Shown piece by piece: positions 46,291 through 55,003 of a stretch of 64,000 nucleotides of DNA. Origin of the DNA: Dictyoglomus sp. NZ13-RE01 (GTDB lineage Bacteria; Dictyoglomota; Dictyoglomia; Dictyoglomales; Dictyoglomaceae); NCBI GenBank assembly GCA_002878375.1, contig NIRF01000001.1, positions 414,056-478,055 on the forward strand, in the 5' to 3' direction. Position numbers and translations under genes: made by a program. The notes beneath the pieces were generated by a model that was given only the letters and a program-made list of their open reading frames with translations, had not been told where the DNA came from and did no database searches. The first letter of the stretch is position 1. Each line of letters opens with the position of its first letter.

Positions 46291-47706
46291 TTACTCCATC
46301 CTTACAGGTATGTTTACTATATCTCCATCCTCTAACTCAATATTATAAGTTTCATCACCCTTAGTAAATAATGTTGTCAAATCAAGATTTATAATCTTCT
46401 TTGTTTCTGTAATGTATCTCTCAAGGGTAACATTTTTCAAGTCCGCTCTAACAGTAAAACCTCCAGCCATCTCAATCAAATCTTTTATCTTTTCTCCCTT
46501 TTTAATCTCATAAATTCCAGGAGCTTTAACCTCTCCAAGTATTTTTACACTTTTTTCCATTAAAGGTACATATATAATATCTCCTGGAATTAATTTTATT
46601 GCCTCCTCATTAGTATCACCTTTTACTAAGACTTTAAATAAGTCTACTTCTTTTATCACTTTACCTTCTCTGATAATCTGTACCTTTCTTTGACTACCAA
46701 ATGGTAATATCCCTCCTGCTCTACTAATAAACTCACTGATTTTGGCTCCTTCCCTTATATCACTTTCTCCTAAAGCCATACCTTCTGATGTTACAAGAGT
46801 AAATGCTTGTGGTTTAGATACATAACCCAATACATATATCCTATTTACCTTTGTAGGAACAATTATAGTATCACCATCTTGCAAAGCTATATTTACCTTC
46901 TCATCCTTCTCAAAAAGCAACTTAAATAAATCTATCTCAATAATCTCTCTTTTGTTTTCTTTCTGCCTTTCTATCACTCCTCCAAATAGATCCGCATTAA
47001 CAGTAAGAGAACCTGCCATATTTATAACATCCAAAAGCTTCTCCCCTTCCCTTATCTCATAGATCCCTGGACTTTTCACTTGACCAATAATTTTTACGCT
47101 TTTTTTCATCAAAGGAACATATACTAAATCTCCATCTTCAATATATGGGTTTTGGGTTAAATCTCCATTCTTTAAGAACTGTAAATAATCAATCTCTATT
47201 ATCTTATTTCCCCTCTTTATCTGTATCCCCCTAACTGATGCAGAACTCCTTAAACCTCCTGCCATCTTTATTAAATCATCTAACCTGCTTAGAGCAGAGA
47301 GGATATAGGTTCCTGGATTTGCTACCTCACCAGAAATAAATACCTTATAACTTCTCGGATTAATGAGATCAATAGATATAATACTTTTTGGATAGAACTT
47401 TATTAATTGTCTTGTAATCTCCTTTAATGCATTATTTAGGGTAAGATCAGCAACCTTAATATTTCCAACCATGGGTAGAGAAATAGAACCTGTAGGGGAT
47501 ACTAATAAGTCGTATATTTCTGGAGGTTCTTTCTCTTTAATAAGATAAAGTCTTAAACTATCTCCAGGACCTAAAATATATTTTTCAGGATCAACTTGAG
47601 GACCAAAATATGGAGTCTGTTGTATAGATGTAGTTTTGCTCTCTTGAGAAAAAACAGGAGTAAAAAATAACAAAATACATATAAGGATAAAAAAAATCTT
47701 TCTCAT
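46291..47706 (-). CDS. SLBB polysaccharide export protein
   Basis: A 471-residue exported protein. The signal peptide is MRKIFFILICILLFFTPVFS; the poly-export domain follows (YILGPGDSLRLYLIKEKEPPEIYDLLVSPTGSISLPMVGNIKV), then four or more SLBB repeats of the form VKILGEVKAPGIYEIKKGEKIKDLIEMAGGF. It is intact, unlike its downstream paralogue. Wza/OtnA relatives build the outer channel for exopolysaccharide. It lies 37 bp after mglA with no promoter seen between them. Confidence 0.92.
   Translation of the reverse strand: MRKIFFILICILLFFTPVFSQESKTTSIQQTPYFGPQVDPEKYILGPGDSLRLYLIKEKEPPEIYDLLVSPTGSISLPMVGNIKVADLTLNNALKEITRQLIKFYPKSIISIDLINPRSYKVFISGEVANPGTYILSALSRLDDLIKMAGGLRSSASVRGIQIKRGNKIIEIDYLQFLKNGDLTQNPYIEDGDLVYVPLMKKSVKIIGQVKSPGIYEIREGEKLLDVINMAGSLTVNADLFGGVIERQKENKREIIEIDLFKLLFEKDEKVNIALQDGDTIIVPTKVNRIYVLGYVSKPQAFTLVTSEGMALGESDIREGAKISEFISRAGGILPFGSQRKVQIIREGKVIKEVDLFKVLVKGDTNEEAIKLIPGDIIYVPLMEKSVKILGEVKAPGIYEIKKGEKIKDLIEMAGGFTVRADLKNVTLERYITETKKIINLDLTTLFTKGDETYNIELEDGDIVNIPVRME
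47012..47346. repeat. Near-identical segment shared with the downstream SLBB gene (copy 2)
   Basis: This is the partner of 45617-45951. The shared stretch codes for GEVANPGTYILSALSRL through GQVKSPGIYEIREGEKLLD, about 112 residues nearly identical in both proteins. Confidence 0.85.
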
Positions 47707-47743
47707 GCTTGTTTTCCCCCTTAAAAATAGTTTACAAAGCTAC

Positions 47744-48331
47744 TTATCTCTTACTAATTTTAGCAAGAACAAGTTGCATTATAGCTTTTAATGTTTCCAT
47801 CACACCTACATTCTCTATAGCAATAGCCTCAAAGTATGGATATTTTCCATCAACATTTAAAGCACTATTTAACTCTTCGATAGAGGATATGTTGGGTAAA
47901 TCTCTCTTATTATACTGAAAGACAAAAGGAATATCTTCAAACTTATAACCCACATAAGAAAGTTCTTTTTTCAAAGATTCAAATATTTTAATATTTTCTT
48001 CTAACCTCTCCTTTTGAGAATCTACCACAAAAACTAATCCATCCGCTCCTCTTAGAATTAACTTTCTACTTGCTTCATATAATGCCTGTCCTGGAGTTGT
48101 ATATAATTGAAATCTTAATTTAAAACCTTGTACAGTTCCAACCTCCAAAGGTAAAAAGTCAAAAAATAAAGTTCTTTCTGTTTCAGTAGCTAAGGACACT
48201 AATTCTCCTCTTCTATCAGGTGATACAGTTTTGTAAATTTGTTGAAGATTTACCGTTTTACCTGAAAGACCTGGACCACAATATACAACCTTACATGTTA
48301 TTTCTCTTTCTGCAAAATTTACTATAGCCAT
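47744..48331 (-). CDS. mglA: MglA-like small Ras-family GTPase
   Basis: A 195-residue small GTPase. G1 is GPGLSGKT (residues 19-26), the G3 region is LYTTPGQALYEAS as in MglA, and G4 is NKRD in VFQYNKRDLPN. In Myxococcus and Thermus such proteins set cell polarity and control type IV pili or gliding. It follows its likely partner, the roadblock protein gene, by 23 bp, and precedes polysaccharide export genes. Confidence 0.92.
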   Translation of the reverse strand: MAIVNFAEREITCKVVYCGPGLSGKTVNLQQIYKTVSPDRRGELVSLATETERTLFFDFLPLEVGTVQGFKLRFQLYTTPGQALYEASRKLILRGADGLVFVVDSQKERLEENIKIFESLKKELSYVGYKFEDIPFVFQYNKRDLPNISSIEELNSALNVDGKYPYFEAIAIENVGVMETLKAIMQLVLAKISKR

Positions 48332-48354
48332 AAACCTTTATATCCCCCTAAGCT

Positions 48355-48837
48355 TTATTTTTTAAAGAAGTCTTCTACATCACCAAACTGAATTTCCACT
48401 TGAGGAAGCTCTTTTTGTTTTTCCCTAATTTTCTTTATAATTTCTGCAAGATTTTGGCATGCTTTTTGAGCAAAAAGTCTTACCATACCCAAGGTTGTAG
48501 AATCGTCAAAAATAACAAGAAGCAAAACCTGTTTCTCAATATGAGAGATATGTAAGTGATTTCTTTTACCTTGATGGAATATCAAAGAAAATTCCTCTTC
48601 ACCAAGGAGTTTTGCCAATTCCTGAGTTGCAGAAAAAGCACCAGCTGCCAATGCAGAAATAGTTACAAAGTCAAATTGAGAGGCTGTACCTTTACCCCCT
48701 ATAACAGTACCGCTTTTATCTACCAGGAGTGCTGCTTTAGCTTTAGATTCATTCAGAAATTGACCTAAATACCGCTCTATCTCTTCTTGGTCCTCAAGAG
48801 ATATTATTAACGATAAAAGTTGTTCTCTCTCGTCCAT
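48355..48837 (-). CDS. mglB: Roadblock/LC7 domain protein (MglB-like)
   Basis: A 160-residue protein whose centre fits the roadblock fold (AALLVDKSGTVIGGKGTASQFDFVTISALAAGAFSATQELAKLLG ... LIFHQGKRNHLHISHI). MglB proteins of this fold are GTPase-activating partners of MglA, encoded next. The start has AAGGAGGGC before the ATG and a strong promoter lies upstream. Confidence 0.88.
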   Translation of the reverse strand: MDEREQLLSLIISLEDQEEIERYLGQFLNESKAKAALLVDKSGTVIGGKGTASQFDFVTISALAAGAFSATQELAKLLGEEEFSLIFHQGKRNHLHISHIEKQVLLLVIFDDSTTLGMVRLFAQKACQNLAEIIKKIREKQKELPQVEIQFGDVEDFFKK

Positions 48838-48873
48838 TTATAGCCCTCCTTAAAAAATATACCTTTTTGTAAA

Positions 48874-48902
48874 ATTATAGAACTTTAAAATAGAATAGTC
48901 AA
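48874..48902 (-). promoter_or_regulatory. Sigma70-type promoter for mglB-mglA
   Basis: The minus strand has TTGACT (48897-48902), a 17 bp spacer and TATAAT (48874-48879), 37 bp before the mglB ATG. It begins directly after the dnaB stop codon. It may also serve the SLBB, wzz and galE genes. Confidence 0.75.
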
Positions 48903-50261
48903 TCAATCCTCACTTCTCAAACTTATAGAACGAAAGGCATTTGATCCCTTTAGGAATAATAACTTCACAGATCCTGTAGGACCATTTCTCTGTTTAGCAA
49001 TTATCACCTCTACTTCCTCAGGAAGATTCATCTCTTCCTCTTGGATTTGGGTCTTATAATATCCCTCTCTATATAAAAATAATACCACATCTGCATCCTG
49101 TTCTAATCCCCCAGAACCTCTAAGATCCGATAGTTGAGGTCTTCTATCCGCACGTGCCTCAACTGCTCTTGAAAGTTGAGAAACTGCTATTACAGGCACC
49201 TCTAATTCTCGAGCCAGTGCTTTTAAACCCCTTGAAATCTCAGATATTTCTTGCTGTTCTGTCTTGTTTTTTTCTCCAATTCTAATCAATTGCAGATAAT
49301 CAACTATTATTAAGTCAAGTCCACGCTCTGCTTTTAATCTTCTGGCTCTTGCCTTCATCTCAATAATGTTCAAGTTTGGAGTATCGTCAATATAGATAGG
49401 GGCATTTGCTAATTTACCAAAAGTATTAGCTAATTTTGGCCATTCATTTTCTCTCACTTGACCATTCCTTAATCGATAAATATCTATACCAGCTTCTGAT
49501 CCCAACATTCTCAAAGCAAGCTGAAAGCCGGACATTTCTAAACTAAATATTACTACAGGCCTCTTCTCCTCTAAAGCAACATTCAAAGCAATATTTAAAC
49601 AAAAAGAAGTCTTTCCCATTCCTGGTCTTGCTGCTACTAAAATCAAATCTGAAGGTTGAAGCCCTCCTGTCATTCTATCCAAATCCCAAAAACCTGTTGG
49701 AATCCCTGTATAAGGCTTACCTGTTTGATGAATGGTCTCTATTTGATGGAAGCTTCTTGCAAGAAGCTCCCTCAATGCTATAGGTCCTCTCAATTGATGG
49801 GTTTCTGCTATCTCAAATACCAACTGTTCTGCTTTATCCACTAAATATTCTATGGATTCTGTCTCGTTATAACCTAATGAAACAATTTCAGTTCCAACAC
49901 TAATAAGCTTTCTTAACAAAGCTTTTTCTTGTACTATTTGCATATAGTATTCAACATTAGCAGATGTAGGTACTACCTCTAATAAAGAAGCTAAATAAAC
50001 ACTTCCTCCAACTTTATCCAATAATTGTCTACTTCTCAATTCCTCTGTTACAGAGACTAAATCTACAGGATATCCTCTATTATGTAAATCCTGGATCACG
50101 CTAAAAATAATGCTATGATGCTCATAATAAAAACTCTCTGGTTTCAATACATCAACAACTTTAATTAAAGCCTCCTTTGAAAGGAGCATAGATCCTAAAA
50201 CTGCTTGTTCTGCCTCTTCATTATGGGGAGGAACTCTTCCTAAAATCTCTTCCTTTTTCAT
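48903..50261 (-). CDS. dnaB: Replicative DNA helicase DnaB
   Basis: The ring helicase unwinds DNA at the fork. The N-terminal domain begins RVPPHNEEAEQAVLGSMLL; after a linker the RecA-like motor has Walker A AARPGMGKTSFCLNIALN, Walker B LDLIIVDYLQLI, and SQLSRAVEARADRRPQLSDLRGSGGLEQDADVVLFLYR. It is 452 residues without an intein. It follows rplI by 2 bp, a common arrangement. Confidence 0.97.
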   Translation of the reverse strand: MKKEEILGRVPPHNEEAEQAVLGSMLLSKEALIKVVDVLKPESFYYEHHSIIFSVIQDLHNRGYPVDLVSVTEELRSRQLLDKVGGSVYLASLLEVVPTSANVEYYMQIVQEKALLRKLISVGTEIVSLGYNETESIEYLVDKAEQLVFEIAETHQLRGPIALRELLARSFHQIETIHQTGKPYTGIPTGFWDLDRMTGGLQPSDLILVAARPGMGKTSFCLNIALNVALEEKRPVVIFSLEMSGFQLALRMLGSEAGIDIYRLRNGQVRENEWPKLANTFGKLANAPIYIDDTPNLNIIEMKARARRLKAERGLDLIIVDYLQLIRIGEKNKTEQQEISEISRGLKALARELEVPVIAVSQLSRAVEARADRRPQLSDLRGSGGLEQDADVVLFLYREGYYKTQIQEEEMNLPEEVEVIIAKQRNGPTGSVKLLFLKGSNAFRSISLRSED

Positions 50262-50263
50262 TA

Positions 50264-50719
50264 TTATTCAGGAATAACCTCCACTTTCACCTTAGCTATA
50301 ACTTGGGGATGAAGTTTAACTTCAACATCATATATGCCAATATTTTTTATTGGATCTTCTAATAAAACCTGTTTCTTATCAATCTCCATTTTAAATTTCT
50401 TTTTCAACTCCTCCGCTATATCCTTAGAAGTAATAGCACCAAAAAGTTTCCCTTTCTCTCCAACCTTTGTTCTAATAACTAATATTTCTTTCTCTAAAAT
50501 TTCCTTATCCTTCTTATATTTATTTATTAATCTTTCTTCTTTCAATTGTTGAGAAAGTTTTTGCTCCTCTATACTTTTTAGCATTTTCTCTGTAACTTCT
50601 TGAGCAAGTTTTCTTGGAAATAGATAATTTCTTGCGTATCCATCACTAACCTCCACAATTTCTCCCTTTTTTCCAACACCACTTATATCTTGTAATAATA
50701 AAACTTTATATTTCTTCAT
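50264..50719 (-). CDS. rplI: 50S ribosomal protein L9
   Basis: The N-terminal domain KVLLLQDISGVGKKGEIVEVSDGYARNYLFPRKLA is the L9 signature; a long central helix and a C-terminal domain (LFGAITSKDIAEELKKKF ... VEVKLHPQVIAKVKVEVIPE) follow. It is 151 residues. It lies between the DUF2232 gene and dnaB in an rpsF-started operon. Confidence 0.97.
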   Translation of the reverse strand: MKKYKVLLLQDISGVGKKGEIVEVSDGYARNYLFPRKLAQEVTEKMLKSIEEQKLSQQLKEERLINKYKKDKEILEKEILVIRTKVGEKGKLFGAITSKDIAEELKKKFKMEIDKKQVLLEDPIKNIGIYDVEVKLHPQVIAKVKVEVIPE

Positions 50720-50730
50720 ATCTTCACCCT

Positions 50731-51675
50731 CTATGCAAATTTTTCTCTTAATGGATAAAAAATATCAATAAATCCTATTATAAATAGAATAAAACTGAAA
50801 AATGGGTTAAATATAATCAGTAACAAAATTATAGCCCTTATTATTTTAGAATAAAAGACCCTTTTTAAAAAACTCAGAGAAACAAATATTCCTTCCAAGA
50901 TAACAAGAAATTGAAAAACAAATAAAACATTATTAAAGAAATATAATCCCACCTTCGAAAATAAAGGAATTATACCTAAGATGAAGGAGACTATTAAAAT
51001 AGTTGCCAATATTCTCCATATTTTCTGAGGAATTTTTAAATTATCTAATGACGGTAATGTAGGGATTTCCCAACCAAACCTTTTGAAAACCTTTTGGACA
51101 ATCCAATAATTAAAAACTCCTTGAAAGAATGCTGAAAATAACAATATGGATGGAATTATAATATTTATAGATTTAAAGAATTCCTTGTACATTTCCTCCA
51201 AAGATTTTAGATAATTTTGATCTAAATTAAAAGATTTTAACAAATTAAAAGAATTATCAATACTCTCTCTCATTAGATCTAAACCTAACGCCTTATCAAA
51301 GGGCAATTTAAAGAAAACCATAGAAATGAAAATATTAAACAATTCTGTAAAAAAACAAATTAATGAGCTCAAAAATATTATTTTTGAAAGAGGATATTTC
51401 TTTTTAATACTCCAGCCTAATACTATCCCTAATATTCCTGATGGAGCAAAGAAGAGAAAAGAATTAACAGGTGAAAGAATTAAGCTAAGGATTAAGATTG
51501 ATACTATAAAAGATAAAAAACTTATTTTTAAATTCCATCTGTAACTAAGGAATACAAGAGGAACAGAAGATAGAAATACAAGGGGAAAAATATAATAAGA
51601 AAGCCAAGTTATTACTACAGTTATCCCTGCAAATAAGCTACCTTCTACTAATGCCTGAATTTCCTTATTCTTCAC
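50731..51675 (-). CDS. DUF2232 family membrane protein (YybS-like)
   Basis: A 314-residue protein with about seven to eight hydrophobic segments and little else; for example ITVVITWLSYYIFPLVFLSSVPLVFLSY and GVFNYWIVQKVFKRFGWEIPTLP. DUF2232/YybS proteins lie between rpsR and rplI in many Firmicutes, as here. The start is GTG with AGGAGGGATTGA ahead; this site partly overlaps the base of the hairpin at 51686-51716. The function is unknown. Confidence 0.88.
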   Translation of the reverse strand: MKNKEIQALVEGSLFAGITVVITWLSYYIFPLVFLSSVPLVFLSYRWNLKISFLSFIVSILILSLILSPVNSFLFFAPSGILGIVLGWSIKKKYPLSKIIFLSSLICFFTELFNIFISMVFFKLPFDKALGLDLMRESIDNSFNLLKSFNLDQNYLKSLEEMYKEFFKSINIIIPSILLFSAFFQGVFNYWIVQKVFKRFGWEIPTLPSLDNLKIPQKIWRILATILIVSFILGIIPLFSKVGLYFFNNVLFVFQFLVILEGIFVSLSFLKRVFYSKIIRAIILLLIIFNPFFSFILFIIGFIDIFYPLREKFA

Positions 51676-51685
51676 TCAATCCCTC

Positions 51686-51716
51686 CTTTGGGGAGTATTT
51701 TTCATACTCCCCAAAG
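51686..51716 (-). promoter_or_regulatory. Hairpin between rpsR and the DUF2232 gene
   Basis: A perfect 13 bp inverted repeat (CTTTGGGGAGTAT and its complement) with a 5-base loop starts 3 bases after the rpsR stop. On the minus strand no T run follows it, so it is not a normal terminator; its 3' base merges with the AGGAGG of the next gene. It may protect the ribosomal message or limit translation downstream. Confidence 0.7.
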
Positions 51717-51718
51717 AG

Positions 51719-51970
51719 CTATTTTACAACATAAGGAAGAAGTCCCATATATCTTGCTCTTTTAATGGCTTTGCTTAACTGTCTTTGATGTCTTGCACAA
51801 TTTCCACTTACCCTTCTTGGATAAATCTTACCTTTCTCTGTCATAAATCTCTTTAGTCTTTCAATATTTTTATAATCAATCTCTTCTATTTTTTCACTAC
51901 AAAATACGCAATATTTTTTCTTAATATTAGGTCTTCTAAATTCCTGGGTTTTTACAGTCTTATTACTCAT
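51719..51970 (-). CDS. rpsR: 30S ribosomal protein S18
   Basis: The 83-residue protein has [62 protein letters not shown]. The CVFC and the CARH cysteine look like the zinc-binding form of S18. It overlaps the end of ssb by 8 bp. The order rpsF-ssb-rpsR is standard. Confidence 0.97.
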   Translation of the reverse strand: MSNKTVKTQEFRRPNIKKKYCVFCSEKIEEIDYKNIERLKRFMTEKGKIYPRRVSGNCARHQRQLSKAIKRARYMGLLPYVVK

Positions 51971-52400
51971 CTTTTTCCTCCTCGCTATCGTTTAAGATTT
52001 CAGCCAAAATTTCTTCTTCATTGATAGTATCCAAAGAAGAATCTTCACTTAAATCAGAAACTGGAGCAATATCAGGAGCTTCCTCTTTTTTTCCCAAAAA
52101 ATGGACATTAGTAGCCACCACTTCAACAACTCTTCTTCTTTGTCCATCTGCTGTCTGGTAAGAACGAGTTCTTAAGCTACCCTCAACAGCAACCAATCTT
52201 CCTTTTTTTAAATAATCCCCGCAAATCTCAGCAAGTTTCCTCCAAGTTACTATATCAATAAAGTCTGCACTCTGTTCTCCTTTACTATTTTTAGGTCTAT
52301 TCACAGCAATTCTAAATGTAGTTACAGGGATACCACTTGGAGTGTATCTCATTTCTGGATCTTTTGTTAAATGTCCTATTAATAAAACTTTATTTAACAT
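51963..52400 (-). CDS. ssb: Single-stranded DNA-binding protein
   Basis: The OB fold runs through [36 protein letters not shown] and [33 protein letters not shown]. The acidic C-terminus is about 40 residues and ends in [18 protein letters not shown], without the usual DDDIPF tip, so partner binding may differ. It is 145 residues. It shares a base with the rpsF stop. Confidence 0.94.
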   Translation of the reverse strand: MLNKVLLIGHLTKDPEMRYTPSGIPVTTFRIAVNRPKNSKGEQSADFIDIVTWRKLAEICGDYLKKGRLVAVEGSLRTRSYQTADGQRRRVVEVVATNVHFLGKKEEAPDIAPVSDLSEDSSLDTINEEEILAEILNDSEEEKDE

Positions 52401-52696
52401 TATTCTTCCCCTCTATCCCTGAGGATCAATAAGTATCTTAGAACATCCTCCTTTAATTTTAATCTTCTTTCTAATTCTTTCAACTGAGTTTGAGGAAATT
52501 TGAAATTATAAACTATATAGTATCCTTCCTTCCTCTTCTTTATGGGGTAAGCTAATGTTCTTTTACCCCATACATCTACGTTTTCTACTTCACCTCCTAA
52601 TCCTTGCATTTCATTTTGTAATTCCTGAGATAAATTCTGTAACTCTTGTTCCGTCAACTCTGGACGGATTAAACACATTAACTCATAGCTACGCAT
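52400..52696 (-). CDS. rpsF: 30S ribosomal protein S6
   Basis: S6 pairs with S18 in the small subunit platform. The core is [21 protein letters not shown] through [26 protein letters not shown] use the ATG at 52696, with GGGAGG about 6 bases before it; an in-frame ATG at 52729 lies before that site. The product is 98 residues. It is the first gene of the rpsF-ssb-rpsR-DUF2232-rplI-dnaB unit, with a promoter 70 bp upstream. Confidence 0.96.
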   Translation of the reverse strand: MRSYELMCLIRPELTEQELQNLSQELQNEMQGLGGEVENVDVWGKRTLAYPIKKRKEGYYIVYNFKFPQTQLKELERRLKLKEDVLRYLLILRDRGEE

Positions 52697-52765
52697 CTTT
52701 TTACCTCCCTCTGGACTTATTGGCCCCAAGATAGCTCTTGGAGCAGGTGTTGTTTTTATTTTAAC

Positions 52766-52793
52766 ATTATACCACTTTCTGACAAATTTTCAA
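52766..52793 (-). promoter_or_regulatory. Promoter for rpsF
   Basis: On the minus strand, -35 TTGAAA (52788-52793), 16 bp spacer, and extended -10 TGGTATAAT (hexamer 52766-52771). It is back to back with the ilvE promoter; the two -35 boxes are 9 bp apart. The leader contains a small hairpin CCAAGA/TCTTGG. Confidence 0.75.
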
Positions 52794-52802
52794 AAAATTT
52801 TA

Positions 52803-52831
52803 TTGAAAATTCATTATCAAGGATATATAAT
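52803..52831 (+). promoter_or_regulatory. Promoter for ilvE and the aspartate-family operon
   Basis: -35 TTGAAA (52803-52808), 17 bp spacer and -10 TATAAT (52826-52831), 26 bp before the ATG. I see no riboswitch, T-box or leader peptide in the short 5' region. Confidence 0.75.
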
Positions 52832-52857
52832 TTAACTTCAAAAAAGGGAGTGATATC

Positions 52858-53742
52858 ATGGGGTTAGTTTATATTAATGGAGAATTTATTCCTACTGAAG
52901 AAGCCAAAATCTCTGTATTTGATCGAGGACTTCTTTATGGAGATGGAGTATTTGAAGGAATAAGAGCATACAATGGAAATATTTTTAAACTAAATGAACA
53001 TCTTGAAAGGCTTTATGCATCTGCCCAGGCTATATGGCTAAAAATACCACTAACTTTTGAAGAAATGAGAAAGGCTGTAGTTGAGACAGTAAAAATAAAT
53101 AACTTGAAAGACTGTTATATAAGACTAATAGTTACTCGTGGTTCCTTCGGATTAGGAATAGATCCATGGGACTTAAACAATCCTACAGTTATAATAATCG
53201 CAGATAAAATAAGAGTATTCCCTGAAGAATTATATGAAAAAGGACTTACAGCAGTCACAGTTGCAACAAGAAGATCTCCTACCGATGTTTTAGATCCTCG
53301 CGTAAAATCTTTAAATTATCTTCACAATATTTTAGCAAGAATAGAGGCAAGAATTGCTGGAGCTGCGGAAGGAATTATGTTAAATCACCAGGGATATGTT
53401 ACAGAAGCCACAGTAGATAATGTATTCATTGTACATAAAGGATCAATAATAACACCCACTGTTACGTTAGGAGTATTACCTGGTATAACAAGGGCTGTGG
53501 TAATGGAGCTTGCCCAAAAATATCTAAATATCCAAGTCAAAGAAGGATTTTTAACAAGATATGATCTATACAATGCGGATGAAGTATTCCTTACAGGAAC
53601 AGCTGTAGAAATAGTACCCGTTGTTAAGATTGATGAGAGAATAATAGGGGATGGTAAACCTGGAAAACTCACGAAAGAGTTAAGGAAAATTTTCTTTGAG
53701 TATGCAAGAAAAGAAGAGTCAGGGGTACCAGTATATGCATAA
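52858..53742 (+). CDS. ilvE: Branched-chain amino acid aminotransferase
   Basis: A class IV PLP aminotransferase of 294 residues. Motifs: FDRGLLYGDGVFEGIRAYNG, the catalytic Lys in VKSLNYLHNILARIEA, and the C-terminal ADEVFLTGTAVEIVPVVKIDER. It converts 2-oxo acids to Val, Leu and Ile; a D-amino acid form of the fold is less likely given the EGIRAY signature. It leads an operon for Lys and Thr synthesis. AAAAAAGGGAG lies before the ATG. Confidence 0.93.
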   Translation: MGLVYINGEFIPTEEAKISVFDRGLLYGDGVFEGIRAYNGNIFKLNEHLERLYASAQAIWLKIPLTFEEMRKAVVETVKINNLKDCYIRLIVTRGSFGLGIDPWDLNNPTVIIIADKIRVFPEELYEKGLTAVTVATRRSPTDVLDPRVKSLNYLHNILARIEARIAGAAEGIMLNHQGYVTEATVDNVFIVHKGSIITPTVTLGVLPGITRAVVMELAQKYLNIQVKEGFLTRYDLYNADEVFLTGTAVEIVPVVKIDERIIGDGKPGKLTKELRKIFFEYARKEESGVPVYA

Positions 53743-55003
53743 TTATCTATTTCCAGAAACCTTAAAAAAGAATGGCAATAACTGGGAAATAGGTAGAATT
53801 CCCATCTCTGAGTTAGCTAAAAAATACGAGACACCTCTCTATGTATTAGATAAAAAGACCCTCCTAACTCAGGCACGAAAATATATGAACTCTTGGAGAA
53901 CTTACTGGGATAACTTTAAAGTATTATATGCTATAAAGGCTTTACCAGTAATGGAAGTAATAAGAATTTTTAGTAATGAAGGGTTAGGAGCCCTTGTATC
54001 AACTGGTGGAGAGTTATTCATTGCATTAAAATCAGGAGTAGATCCTAATAGAATCTATTTTCATGGTAATGCAAAATCTTTAAAAGAGATAGAGTATGCT
54101 ATTGATGCAAATATTTATGCCTTAATTGTCGATAATTTAGACGAAATAGAAAAAATAAAATACATCACATATAAAAAAGATAAAAAAGTAAATATTTTGG
54201 TAAGGATAATTCCTAATATAGAAGCTAACACCCATAGCTCTATTAGAACAGGGCAAATGGATACTAAATTTGGTTTACCAATTCCTACAGCCCTAAATTT
54301 AATAGAATCATTAAAAGAGGAAAAACATATTGTTTTTAAAGGAATCCATTCCCATATAGGGTCCCAAATTTTTGATCTTAGTGCTTATACGAGATTAGCT
54401 AAAACTTTATCAGATGTATCAAAAGAAGTCCTTAAAACTGGAGTAAATATTGAAGAAATTAGTATTGGTGGAGGTTTAGGCATAGCTTATACTTACGATG
54501 ATATACCCCCAAAGATTGAAGACTTAGCAAAAGAAGTTTCGGAAGTATTTAAAAATGAAATGCCTATTAAATTTACTTTAATATGTGAACCGGGAAGGTC
54601 CTTAGTAGGTAGAGCAGGAATAACTATATACGAGGTTGAAAGTAGAAAGGTTTTACCTATTAATAAATATGTATCTGTAAATGGAGGAATGTCTGATAAC
54701 CCACGACCAGTATTATATGGAGCAAAGTATACAGCAATCTTTTTAAACAATGGAAATTCTCAGGTATATAATCTTGCTGGAAAACATTGTGAGTCAGGTG
54801 ATATTTTAATTAGAAACTTAGAGGGACCTTGGCCAAACGTTGGTGATTTAGTCTTCACACTTGCTACTGGAGCTTATAATTTTTCCATGTTTAACTGGTA
54901 CAATGCAGTTCTAAGACCAGCAGTAGTAATGGTAGACGAGGGAAAGGACTATTTGGTTGTGAAAAGAGATACTTTTGAGGACCTATTAAGAGGGCAATTA
55001 TGA
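53735..55003 (+). CDS. lysA: Diaminopimelate decarboxylase
   Basis: The last step of lysine synthesis. Type III PLP fold: the Lys in YAIKALPVMEVIR holds PLP, HSHIGSQIFDL and SIGGGLGIAYTYDD follow, CEPGRSLVGRAG binds substrate and HCESGDIL comes from the partner subunit. I use the ATG at 53735, inside the end of ilvE; an in-frame TTG lies at 53696 but gives an odd lead. The product is about 422 residues. It overlaps hom by 4 bp. Confidence 0.94.
   Translation: MHNYLFPETLKKNGNNWEIGRIPISELAKKYETPLYVLDKKTLLTQARKYMNSWRTYWDNFKVLYAIKALPVMEVIRIFSNEGLGALVSTGGELFIALKSGVDPNRIYFHGNAKSLKEIEYAIDANIYALIVDNLDEIEKIKYITYKKDKKVNILVRIIPNIEANTHSSIRTGQMDTKFGLPIPTALNLIESLKEEKHIVFKGIHSHIGSQIFDLSAYTRLAKTLSDVSKEVLKTGVNIEEISIGGGLGIAYTYDDIPPKIEDLAKEVSEVFKNEMPIKFTLICEPGRSLVGRAGITIYEVESRKVLPINKYVSVNGGMSDNPRPVLYGAKYTAIFLNNGNSQVYNLAGKHCESGDILIRNLEGPWPNVGDLVFTLATGAYNFSMFNWYNAVLRPAVVMVDEGKDYLVVKRDTFEDLLRGQL

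Noticed and set aside
45617-47346. Transposon or CRISPR origin for the repeated segment
   Set aside because: There are only two copies, both in frame within homologous coding regions, with no terminal repeats or spacers.
52697-52760. Possible S6:S18 autoregulatory leader before rpsF
   Set aside because: A small hairpin CCAAGA/TCTTGG exists, but I could not find the conserved CCG element, so I do not call it.
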